DNA of 64,000 nt from Bacteroidia bacterium (GTDB lineage: Bacteria > Bacteroidota > Ignavibacteria > UBA10030), in NCBI GenBank assembly GCA_022180565.1, contig BQML01000018.1:21738-85737 (forward strand), in the 5' to 3' direction. Under the pieces are notes generated by a model. It was not told the origin of the DNA, made no database searches, and worked only from the letters and a program-made list of their open reading frames with translations. The stretch's first letter is position 1; each line of letters opens with the position of its first letter. Both the position numbers and the translations under genes were made by a program. This document shows positions 8,050 to 15,177 of the stretch, in pieces.

Positions 8050-9423
8050 ATGGCTGTTCGAATTCTTATTGTTGACGATGAACAAATCATCCGCGAATCT
8101 CTCACCTTCGTCCTGCGCAAGGAGGGCTATGAAGTCGAAGAAGCGGCGAACGGAAGAGAGGCTCTCTCAAAGCACGAACAAAAGGCTTTCGACATCATCA
8201 TCACCGATATCGAAATGCCCGAGCTCAGGGGAATTGAGCTCCTGGAACGCGTGGCCCAGAGGTCGCCTCAGACGTTTGTCATGATTATCACGGCCTTCGC
8301 GTCGATTGAGACGGCAATTCAAGCCCTCCGCAAGGGCGCCTACGACTATATCCTCAAGCCGGTGGAATTCGACGATCTTCTCCACCGCGTCCGCAAACTT
8401 GTCGAACACCGGGAGCTTACCACGGAGAACATCTTATTGCGCAAGGAGCTGAGCCGGACGTACGACTTCGACCAGATTATCGGTCAAAGCCAGAGCATGA
8501 AACAGGTGTTTGAGACCATCAAACGGATTTCCCAGAGCGATGGAACCGTGCTGATCACGGGCAAGAGCGGAACAGGAAAGGAACTGGTAGCTCGTGCCAT
8601 CCATTACAACGGGCCGCGAAAGCAACGGAGATTTGTTGCAGTGAACTGCGGAGCTATCGTCGATACGTTGTTCGAAAGCGAGCTCTTTGGCCACAAGAAG
8701 GGATCGTTTACGGGGGCAACGGCCGACAAAGACGGCCTCTTCAAGGTGGCCGACGGCGGTACGATCTTTCTGGATGAGGTCGGGGAAATTCCCCAGCATC
8801 TCCAGGTGAAGCTCTTGCGGGCGATTGAGCAGAAGGAAATCACGCCGGTGGGAAGGACGGAGCCGATCACGATGGATGTGAGAATCATAGCCGCGACCAA
8901 CAAGGACCTGCGCATCGAGGTGGAAAAGGGAAGATTCCGTGAGGATCTCTTCTACAGGCTGAATGTCGTTGAAATCCACCTCCCCTCACTCACAGAGCGG
9001 CCTGAGGATATTCCCTTACTGGCGAACCACTTCCTCAGCCTGTATCGAAATCAGATGAGCAAGCCAGTCAAAGGATTCAGTAACGAGGCGATGAACGCGC
9101 TCATCAACTACCGATGGAAGGGGGAGGTTCGCGAACTCGAGAATGTGGTGGAACGGTCGGTCATTTTCTGCGACGGCGATTTCGTGGAACTCAGACACCT
9201 GCCGGAGTATTTCCGCTCGCCGGGAGGAGGTGGATCCCCCCTGCCGCAATCGCCGGGGGAATCGCTCAAGGAAGCGATCAAGCAATTCGAGCGTCAGTAT
9301 ATTCAGCAAGCGCTCTCGAACCACGGACACAACAAAGAAGAAACGGCACGGGCCCTGGGGATCAGCCTTTCCTCTTTGTACCGGAAGTTCGACGAACTCT
9401 CCATTCCCTTATCAAAGGACTAG
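8050..9423 (+). CDS. NtrC-family sigma-54-dependent response regulator
   Basis: 457 residues. The receiver domain carries phosphoacceptor Asp53 in ITDIEMPEL and the switch Lys in YILKPVEF. The AAA+ domain shows Walker A GKSGTGKELVARAI, the sigma-54-contacting loop as GSFTGA (usual GAFTGA), Walker B GGTIFLDEVGEI and the R-finger region FREDLFYRLN. A C-terminal Fis-type helix-turn-helix (KEETARALGISLSSLYRKF) binds DNA. It hydrolyses ATP to open sigma-54 promoters. Together with the adjacent kinase it is the likely activator for the -24/-12 promoters at 6351, 9570, 15120 and 28955, each of which has a copy of the TTCYNRNNTYTGGGAA box upstream. Confidence 0.96.
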   Translation: MAVRILIVDDEQIIRESLTFVLRKEGYEVEEAANGREALSKHEQKAFDIIITDIEMPELRGIELLERVAQRSPQTFVMIITAFASIETAIQALRKGAYDYILKPVEFDDLLHRVRKLVEHRELTTENILLRKELSRTYDFDQIIGQSQSMKQVFETIKRISQSDGTVLITGKSGTGKELVARAIHYNGPRKQRRFVAVNCGAIVDTLFESELFGHKKGSFTGATADKDGLFKVADGGTIFLDEVGEIPQHLQVKLLRAIEQKEITPVGRTEPITMDVRIIAATNKDLRIEVEKGRFREDLFYRLNVVEIHLPSLTERPEDIPLLANHFLSLYRNQMSKPVKGFSNEAMNALINYRWKGEVRELENVVERSVIFCDGDFVELRHLPEYFRSPGGGGSPLPQSPGESLKEAIKQFERQYIQQALSNHGHNKEETARALGISLSSLYRKFDELSIPLSKD

Positions 9424-9451
9424 GCTTTTCTTAGCCCCCGAGCGGGAGCAA

Positions 9452-9467
9452 TTCCGAGTTCTGGGAA
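9452..9467 (+). promoter_or_regulatory. Candidate activator (enhancer) box, copy 2
   Basis: TTCCGAGTTCTGGGAA, followed by TCC. It shares 13 of 16 bases, and the trailing TCC, with the copy at 28820-28835. It lies about 137 bases upstream of the predicted start from the -24/-12 promoter at 9570-9585. Confidence 0.65.
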
Positions 9468-9569
9468 TCCGGTCGCAAAATTTATATTCGCGGCCATCCC
9501 CACCCTCCCCTTTTTGCCTTTTCCCCCCATTTCGCAAACCGTTCCACCCTTCCCGAGACCGCTTCCTCA

Positions 9570-9585
9570 TGGCACAAAACTTGCC
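9570..9585 (+). promoter_or_regulatory. Sigma-54 promoter of the receiver operon
   Basis: TGGCAC-AAAAC-TTGCC matches the -24/-12 consensus at every conserved base. The predicted start, about 9596, lies only some 7 bases before the annotated ATG at 9603, so the message would be almost leaderless unless the true start codon is further in. Confidence 0.8.
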
Positions 9586-9602
9586 CCTTCCTCGGTAGAG
9601 CC

Positions 9603-10067
9603 ATGAAACAGGGAAATGAACATACCGAGATCGCACAGGAACAAGTAACGACCTGGACAGACCCTTTGCTGGTTTTCAGCCCCGACCCTGACGTGGCGCA
9701 TAGCCTGACTATGCTCCTCGAGAACCACTACGCGGTCGAATCCGAAACGGACCTGTCTCATTTTGAGGAGCATCTTCATCGGCTCAATCCGCCGATTCTA
9801 CTGGTGGATTTGCACCCTTTTGCACCGGAAATCCGCAAGACCGTCGATATCTTGCGCCGAAGACCGGGGAAATGCCCCGTGATCATGTTCCACGTGTACA
9901 GAAATGCCAGGCCGGAGATCGAACAGGCCATTCGGTCGGTGTCCGACATTGTTCTCTATAAGCCGATCAACACAGATCTGCTTGCGGAGCTCATTTCGGT
10001 TCTCATGGCTGTTCATGAAACGAAATCGTTCCAGGAAATTCAGCGGAAAGATCCAGAGCGAGTTTGA
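9603..10067 (+). CDS. Stand-alone atypical receiver-domain protein
   Basis: 154 residues forming essentially one CheY-like receiver without an output domain. Asp69 (ILLVDLHP) and Lys120 (VLYKPIN) are in place, but the acidic pocket is reduced to SPDPD and the switch Thr/Ser is replaced by His97 (VIMFHVY), so phosphorylation switching may be altered. No good ribosome site precedes the ATG at 9603, and a sigma-54 promoter sits immediately upstream. It overlaps or abuts the next gene and probably heads an operon with the zinc-finger, TonB-like and UspA genes. Its partner kinase is unknown; the one at 6643 is a candidate. Confidence 0.8.
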   Translation: MKQGNEHTEIAQEQVTTWTDPLLVFSPDPDVAHSLTMLLENHYAVESETDLSHFEEHLHRLNPPILLVDLHPFAPEIRKTVDILRRRPGKCPVIMFHVYRNARPEIEQAIRSVSDIVLYKPINTDLLAELISVLMAVHETKSFQEIQRKDPERV

Positions 10068-10072
10068 GTCCC

Positions 10073-10435
10073 ATGGTTGCATACAAACAACGGTGGACTG
10101 TCGGCGTCTTGGTACAGGAGGTAGACAAAGCCCTTCAGCAGACGTATCGACAGAGTTTGAAAGAGGTCGTGCAGGACCTGACTCTCCGGCACGCGTTCCG
10201 CTCTGCGCACCCCAGCAATACCGAGATCTTAAGAACGCTCTATGAAACCGGCGTCCTCCGTATGTCCGGTTCTTCCGCGACCGGGCGGTTACACGCGGCC
10301 CTTGGGCGCTTTACTCGCAGAGCCGTTGGTACGTGCGTGCGGTGCGGAGGGAGCATTGAGATGCGCCAACTCGGAACAAATGCGGGTACGCGCCTCTGTG
10401 CACAATGTCAACGACAGCATTCAAAACCGGCGTGA
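10073..10435 (+). CDS. DksA/TraR-type zinc-finger protein
   Basis: 120 residues from the ATG at 10073; a TTG at 10064 would add three. The C-terminal third has CVRC-x17-CAQC, exactly the zinc-finger spacing of DksA/TraR, with a helical N-terminal region (QEVDKALQQTYRQSLKEVV). DksA-like proteins modify RNA polymerase initiation, often with ppGpp. The acidic DxxDxA tip motif of DksA is not visible, so it may be a relative with a different role. It is the second gene of the sigma-54-controlled operon and the second DksA-like finger in this window, the other being at 626-1003. Confidence 0.75.
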   Translation: MVAYKQRWTVGVLVQEVDKALQQTYRQSLKEVVQDLTLRHAFRSAHPSNTEILRTLYETGVLRMSGSSATGRLHAALGRFTRRAVGTCVRCGGSIEMRQLGTNAGTRLCAQCQRQHSKPA

Positions 10436-10439
10436 CACC

Positions 10440-11150
10440 ATGATTCTCGATCGAACCCGATATACCTTTCTGAGCAGAATGAGACGACCGGAAGGGATAG
10501 CCCCGAGGGTCCTGAAGAGTGATCGTGTTCGCCTTGGCGCGCCGCAGAAAGTGATCTTCGAGGCATCCGTCAGTGCAACGCTGCTTCTGATGATTGGAAT
10601 GTTTCTGTTCTTTCCCGATATCAAGTCGACAAAGAAGATTGTACCGGGCCGGCAGGAAGTCGTAACAATTGAGGAGATCGAACAGACCCGGCAGGAACAC
10701 AGGGCGCCGCCGCCCCCGCGGCCGCCAATCCCCGTCGAAGCGCCGGGTGATGCCGACGTTGAGGATGTGGAAATCGCCAGCACGGAGCTCATGCCGACCG
10801 CGGAAGTGACTCCTCCGCCTCCGGCCCCCACAGACGAGGACGAGCAATACTTCGTGGTGGTGGAGGAAATGCCGAGAATCGTGGGAGGGGTCGAAGCACT
10901 CGCACGGGTCCTTGAATACCCGGAGCTTGCCATCCGCGCAGGAGTCCAAGGCCGGGTGTACGTTCAAGCGTATGTGGATGAGAAAGGACGAGTGACCAAA
11001 ACCGAAATCATCAAGGGGATCGGCGCAGGATGTGACGAAGCCGCCATGGAGGCAGTCAAAAAAATCACGTTCATTCCCGGCCGACAGAGAGGGATCCCCG
11101 TCAAGGTCAAAGTCTCCGTCCCGGTCGTGTTCAGACTGACAACCTCGTAG
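10440..11150 (+). CDS. TonB-like energy transducer
   Basis: 236 residues from the ATG at 10440, four bases after the upstream stop. Architecture is typical of TonB: a short cytoplasmic N-terminus, one membrane segment (about 42-60, ATLLLMIGMFLFF), a Pro-rich periplasmic spacer (PPPPRPPIP, TPPPPAP) and a C-terminal TonB box-binding domain (YPELAIRAGVQGRVYVQAYV, GCDEAAMEAVKKITFIPG). TonB couples the proton-motive force to outer-membrane receptors. No ExbB/ExbD or receptor genes are adjacent. Its place in a sigma-54-controlled operon beside a cytochrome locus suggests, without proof, uptake of iron or haem precursors. Confidence 0.88.
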   Translation: MILDRTRYTFLSRMRRPEGIAPRVLKSDRVRLGAPQKVIFEASVSATLLLMIGMFLFFPDIKSTKKIVPGRQEVVTIEEIEQTRQEHRAPPPPRPPIPVEAPGDADVEDVEIASTELMPTAEVTPPPPAPTDEDEQYFVVVEEMPRIVGGVEALARVLEYPELAIRAGVQGRVYVQAYVDEKGRVTKTEIIKGIGAGCDEAAMEAVKKITFIPGRQRGIPVKVKVSVPVVFRLTTS

Positions 11151-11184
11151 AAGGGGACGGCCTGATCTTCGGAAGGACAATGCC

Positions 11185-12126
11185 ATGATTCACATTCGGA
11201 ATATTCTCTTCCCAACCGATTATTCCCGCTGTTCCGATGAAGCGTTCGTTCGCGCCCTCTGGCTTGCGGAACGGTACGACGCGGCTCTCCACATTCTCCA
11301 CGTCCTTCTGCCCCTCGAAAGCGATCCGCACAGCCTCAAGCATTACCTCCCCGCCCTCGATCTCGTTCAGGGGCAGATCGATCAACTGCCTGGAATAGCA
11401 CACGAAGGGAGGCCTTTGAAACGGTATGCGGATGTGAAGATCATAACCGAGACCGTGAGAGGGATTTCGGCGGCTTCGGCAATCCTGGAATATAGCAACG
11501 AGCATGAAATCGACGTGATCGTCATGGGAACGCACGGCAGGAAAGGCATTAACAGGCTGATGATGGGGAGCGTGGCCGAAGATGTCGTACGGATGGCGAC
11601 CTGTGCGGTTATGTCAGTCCGCGAACCGGCACGGAAAACCTCGCCGGCACATATTCTCGTTCCTGTCGATTTTTCGGATCATTCGGTCGAGGCCTTGTCG
11701 GTGGCACGATCGCTCGCAGTCGATCTTGACGCAACGATCCGGGTTCTGCATGTGATCGAAGAGGTCATCCACCCCTCTTTCTATGTCACCGGTCAAACAT
11801 CGCTTTCAGCCTGGTTTCCGGAACTGGAGGCCACAGCATTGCGGGAAATGCGGCGTCTCACTGCCAGGGCGGAGGGCCCTGACGTTCCCATCGAATACCA
11901 TATAAAAGAAGGCCGGGCCTCGTTGGAAATCGTTTCGTTTGCCAAGAGGCAGGACATTCAGCTCATCGTCATGGCCAGCCACGGTCTCTCTGGCGTGGAG
12001 CATCTGCTTCTGGGAAGCGTCACCGAGCGTGTCATCCGGCTGGCTCCGTGTCCGGTTCTGACTCTCAAGTCGTTCGGAAAACGGCTGATCAAGAATGAAG
12101 AGCATCGGGCCGTGGAGTTCGAATGA
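11185..12126 (+). CDS. Tandem universal stress protein (two UspA domains)
   Basis: 313 residues with two UspA folds, roughly residues 1-145 and 152-300. Each ends in the ATP-binding signature: VMGTHGRKGINRLMMGSVAE in the first domain, VMASHGLSGVEHLLLGSVTE in the second. Cytoplasmic. It lies 34 bases after the TonB-like gene and is probably the last gene of that operon. UspA proteins bind ATP and respond to growth arrest or energy stress; the exact function here is unknown. A single-domain relative is at 31475-31957. Confidence 0.92.
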   Translation: MIHIRNILFPTDYSRCSDEAFVRALWLAERYDAALHILHVLLPLESDPHSLKHYLPALDLVQGQIDQLPGIAHEGRPLKRYADVKIITETVRGISAASAILEYSNEHEIDVIVMGTHGRKGINRLMMGSVAEDVVRMATCAVMSVREPARKTSPAHILVPVDFSDHSVEALSVARSLAVDLDATIRVLHVIEEVIHPSFYVTGQTSLSAWFPELEATALREMRRLTARAEGPDVPIEYHIKEGRASLEIVSFAKRQDIQLIVMASHGLSGVEHLLLGSVTERVIRLAPCPVLTLKSFGKRLIKNEEHRAVEFE

Positions 12127-12171
12127 GTCAGAGAGAAGAGGGGGAAGTCATCTCCGGGGGACAATTCCATG

Positions 12172-12200
12172 TTGAAAATTCGCTGCGGGGGCAGTATAAT
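12172..12200 (+). promoter_or_regulatory. Sigma-70-like promoter before the 13-haem cytochrome gene
   Basis: TTGAAA and a perfect TATAAT are separated by 17 bases, 57 bases upstream of the ATG at 12257. It is the best housekeeping-type promoter in the window and would start the cytochrome locus independently of the sigma-54 promoters. Confidence 0.6.
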
Positions 12201-12256
12201 AAGCACTCACCCGCAAGGGAACTTCCATAATCTTTGAACTCGACAACCCCGTCTTC

Positions 12257-14413
12257 ATGATCCTGCGCATTTCAGTACCCCGAACGTCCCTCCGCACTGC
12301 CTCCACCGCCCTTCTGACCTGTCTCTTCGTCGTTCCTCTGATTGGTCAGACGCGGGAAGACTGCCTCATGTGCCACAGTGATCCCGACCTGACGATGGAA
12401 AAGCGTGGAAAACAGGTCTCATTGTTTGTGGATGAAAAACCCCTTGCCGCCTCGCCCCACGCAAGCCTCCTGTGCGTTGCCTGTCATACAGGATTCGATC
12501 CGGAAAACATTCCGCACAAGGACCCGATGACGCCCGTGAACTGCAGGACGTGCCACAGCGATGCACCCAGGAAGCACGCGTTTCATCCCCAGATGATCCG
12601 GGCGAACAGCGCGGACGGTTCCAAGGATGTCTCCTGCAAGTCGTGCCACGGAACACACGATGTCGTCTCCCCAAAACTTCCCTCATCCCCGTTTCATTCA
12701 TCGCGGGTTGTAACCGCGTGCACGGCCTGCCACGAAGAAGTTTATCGTTCGTACGCCCAATCGGCCCATGGCGAAGCGCAGCGCCAGGGAGTCGACGGCA
12801 GTCCCACGTGCCTCACATGTCATCGGAATGACATCACACCGGAGCCCGGCAGGGACACCCAGAAACTGAAAATCGCGCAGGAGCGCATGTGCCTCACCTG
12901 CCATCTCGACGATCCGAATGTGAGGGCACGCACTTCCCCTTCCACCGGCTTCATCGCGGCTTATGAAAACAGCGTCCATGGAAAGGCGTTGCTGGGCGGG
13001 AACGGCAAGGCGGCAAACTGCGTGGATTGCCACGGCAGTCACGAAGTAGCCAAAGGAATCGATCCCTCCTCGCATGTCCACCGCCAAAAGATCTCTTCCA
13101 CGTGCGGAACGTGTCATGCGAACATAGCTGAGGAATTCAACGCGGGCGTCCACGGACACGCCGTCCAGCGAGGCATCAAAGACGCTCCCGTCTGCACAGA
13201 TTGCCACGGAGAGCATAACATCCTTTCCCCGTCTGATCCGCGCTCGCCTGTGGCTCCCCTCAATGTCTCCGGCCGCGTCTGCTCACCCTGCCACAACTCG
13301 GTCGCCCTCAGCGAGAAATACGGAATCTCCGCCAACCGCTTTCAGACGTTTTCCGACAGTTACCACGGGCTTGCTGTCCGTGCAGGGTCGGTCGAGGCCG
13401 CCAATTGCGCCAGTTGCCACGGAGCCCACAAGATTCTCCCTTCCAGCGATCCCGCTTCTTCGGTTCACAAGGATAACCTGGCCCAAACATGCGGAGGCTG
13501 TCACCCGGGAGCGAACGAGCGTTTCGCGATCGGAAAGGTCCATGTTTCCATGGCAAGGGAGGAAGAACCTGTCTTGTATTGGATCGCGACCGCCTATATC
13601 ATTCTGATCGTCTCGATCGTCGGCGGGATGGCGGTGCACAATACCGCCGATTTCATTAAAAAGAGCAAGCGGAGGCTCAGGATTCGGAGGGGTGAGATTC
13701 CGGAACACACGGGCAGGGGATTGTACCTCCGCATGACCTTGAGCGAGCGGCTTCAGCACGGCAGCCTGCTCGTGAGCTTCATCCTGCTGGTCATCACCGG
13801 GTTCATGCTCCGCTACCCCGATGCATGGTGGGTGATCTGGATTCGCAGTCTCAGCGACAGCGTCTTCGATCTCCGAGGCCTCGTTCACCGAATCGCTGCC
13901 GTCATCATGGTCGCGGCAAGTCTCTACCACATCGGTTACCTTGCACTGACAGACCGGGGGAAGGCTCTGTGGAGAGACCTGCTCCCGCGTTTTCAGGATC
14001 TGCGGGATGCTCTCGCGGTGCTGAAGTACAATTTTGGATTCTCCAAGGTCAAACCCCGTCTCGGACGATTCAGCTACATCGAGAAAAGCGAATACTGGGC
14101 CCTCGTCTGGGGCACGATTGTCATGGCAGTGACCGGCGTAATCATGTGGTTCGACAACACGTTCATGAGCGTGTTGACCAAGCTTGGTTGGGATATTGCC
14201 CGCACCATTCACTTTTACGAAGCCTGGCTCGCCACGCTTTCCATCATCATCTGGCATTTTTACTACGTGATTTTCAATCCGGATGTCTATCCCATGAATA
14301 TGGCGTGGCTGACAGGTCATTTGAGCGAGAGCGAAATGGCAGAGGAACATCCGCTTGAATTGGAAGCACTCAAGAGGGAAGGGATGGATGAGGTGAAAAC
14401 CAAGCAGCAATAG
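12257..14413 (+). CDS. 13-haem cytochrome c fused to a cytochrome b domain (CbcL-like)
   Basis: 718 residues. A signal peptide (about 1-31, ending VVPLIGQ) is followed by a periplasmic region with 13 CXXCH motifs (from CLMCH at about residue 36 to CGGCH near 414). The C-terminus holds about five membrane helices: IATAYIILIVSIVGGMAVH, then a b561/hydrogenase-type cytochrome b with His in LQHGSLLVSF, LVHRIAAV, SLYHIGYL and IIIWHFYYV. The layout matches Geobacter CbcL, an inner-membrane menaquinol oxidase feeding periplasmic cytochromes, though that protein carries fewer c-haems. It probably passes electrons from quinol to the cytochromes encoded downstream. Own promoter at 12172. Confidence 0.92.
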   Translation: MILRISVPRTSLRTASTALLTCLFVVPLIGQTREDCLMCHSDPDLTMEKRGKQVSLFVDEKPLAASPHASLLCVACHTGFDPENIPHKDPMTPVNCRTCHSDAPRKHAFHPQMIRANSADGSKDVSCKSCHGTHDVVSPKLPSSPFHSSRVVTACTACHEEVYRSYAQSAHGEAQRQGVDGSPTCLTCHRNDITPEPGRDTQKLKIAQERMCLTCHLDDPNVRARTSPSTGFIAAYENSVHGKALLGGNGKAANCVDCHGSHEVAKGIDPSSHVHRQKISSTCGTCHANIAEEFNAGVHGHAVQRGIKDAPVCTDCHGEHNILSPSDPRSPVAPLNVSGRVCSPCHNSVALSEKYGISANRFQTFSDSYHGLAVRAGSVEAANCASCHGAHKILPSSDPASSVHKDNLAQTCGGCHPGANERFAIGKVHVSMAREEEPVLYWIATAYIILIVSIVGGMAVHNTADFIKKSKRRLRIRRGEIPEHTGRGLYLRMTLSERLQHGSLLVSFILLVITGFMLRYPDAWWVIWIRSLSDSVFDLRGLVHRIAAVIMVAASLYHIGYLALTDRGKALWRDLLPRFQDLRDALAVLKYNFGFSKVKPRLGRFSYIEKSEYWALVWGTIVMAVTGVIMWFDNTFMSVLTKLGWDIARTIHFYEAWLATLSIIIWHFYYVIFNPDVYPMNMAWLTGHLSESEMAEEHPLELEALKREGMDEVKTKQQ

Positions 14414-14420
14414 AGAGATC

Positions 14421-14454
14421 CGGACAGACGTCCCCCCTGCGACAGGGGCGTCCG
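14421..14454 (+). other. Strong hairpin between cytochrome and bacterioferritin genes
   Basis: An inner CCCCTG-CGA-CAGGGG stem is extended by outer CGGAC/GTCCG across an internal loop. No T-run follows, so it is not a classical terminator; it may stabilise the cytochrome message end or reduce read-through into the ferritin gene. Confidence 0.4.
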
Positions 14455-14495
14455 AACGGGCGCCCTGACACTGAATCAATGAGCGAGGAAATACT

Positions 14496-14963
14496 ATGAA
14501 GGGCAACGATAAACTCATCAGCACGTTGAACGAACTTCTGGCAGACGAACTGACGGCCATCAGCCAGTACATGGTCCATTCGGAAATGTGCGCCTCGTGG
14601 GGTTACGGAACGTTGCACGAAGCGATCGAGAAACAGGCGAAGGATGAAATGCACCATGCTGAATGGCTCATCCAACGGATCCTGTTCCTTGAAGGGACTC
14701 CGATCGTTTCAAAGCTCCGTCCGATGAAAATCGGCGCATCTGTACAGGAAATGGTCACGAACGACCAGGATGCCGAGCAAGAAGCGATCCGCGCCTACAA
14801 CAAGGCTATCACACTTGCGCACGAGGTCCAAGATCAGGCAACTGCAGATTTGCTGACCAAAATCCTCAAGATGGAAGAAGAACACGTGGATTGGGCCGAG
14901 ATACAGCGTACGCAGATCGAGCAAATGGGACTGGCGAATTATTTGGCGAATCAGAGTACCTGA
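14496..14963 (+). CDS. bfr: Bacterioferritin
   Basis: 155 residues, the normal length. Forms 24-subunit cytoplasmic shells that oxidise and store iron. Ferroxidase-centre ligands are visible: Glu in LLADELTAISQY, Glu and His in DEMHHAEW, Glu in DAEQEAIRAYN, and Glu/His in KMEEEHVDW. The Met of DEMHHAE corresponds to the haem-ligating Met52, so haem binding is expected. ILFLEGTP is a family signature. A GAGGAA ribosome site precedes the ATG. Its place inside a cytochrome locus fits the large iron demand for haem. Confidence 0.95.
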   Translation: MKGNDKLISTLNELLADELTAISQYMVHSEMCASWGYGTLHEAIEKQAKDEMHHAEWLIQRILFLEGTPIVSKLRPMKIGASVQEMVTNDQDAEQEAIRAYNKAITLAHEVQDQATADLLTKILKMEEEHVDWAEIQRTQIEQMGLANYLANQST

Positions 14964-15032
14964 GAGATGGATCTCTGGCTTGGGAAGGGACTTTTCTTCT
15001 TGTTAGGATAGAATCTCACCACACAACCGCGT

Positions 15033-15048
15033 TTCTCACATCTGGGAA
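15033..15048 (+). promoter_or_regulatory. Candidate activator (enhancer) box, copy 3
   Basis: TTCTCACATCTGGGAA fits TTCYNRNNTYTGGGAA. It lies about 105 bases upstream of the predicted start from the -24/-12-like element at 15120 and forms an inverted repeat with the next box. Confidence 0.55.
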
Positions 15049-15064
15049 TCATTCTTCCTCTTCA

Positions 15065-15080
15065 TTCCCAAATGTGAACT
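15065..15080 (-). promoter_or_regulatory. Partial activator box on the minus strand
   Basis: Read on the minus strand, AGTTCACATTTGGGAA keeps the ANNTTTGGGAA part of the box but not its first three bases. With the box at 15033 it makes a 14-base imperfect inverted repeat (TCACATCTGGGAAT / ATTCCCAAATGTGA, two mismatches) around a 14-base loop. Paired, oppositely oriented sites are common for NtrC-type activators. Confidence 0.45.
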
Positions 15081-15119
15081 AAAACCATTTTTTTTGCCCG
15101 ATAAGGGGGAAAAACGCCT

Positions 15120-15135
15120 TGGTACGCAAATTGAC
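15120..15135 (+). promoter_or_regulatory. Imperfect sigma-54-type promoter of the first transketolase
   Basis: TGGTAC-GCAAA-TTGAC has a good -24 element but GA instead of GC at -12. The predicted start near 15146 gives a leader of about 32 bases with a GGGAGG ribosome site before ATG 15178. Support comes mainly from the two activator boxes upstream. Confidence 0.4.
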
Positions 15136-15177
15136 GGAATAGGAGAGAAACTCCACTCTTTCAACCGGGAGGTCTCC

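Noticed and set aside
15094..15177. Longer transketolase start at a TTG
   Set aside because: It would extend the protein over the putative promoter and leader; the ATG at 15178 has a proper GGGAGG ribosome site.
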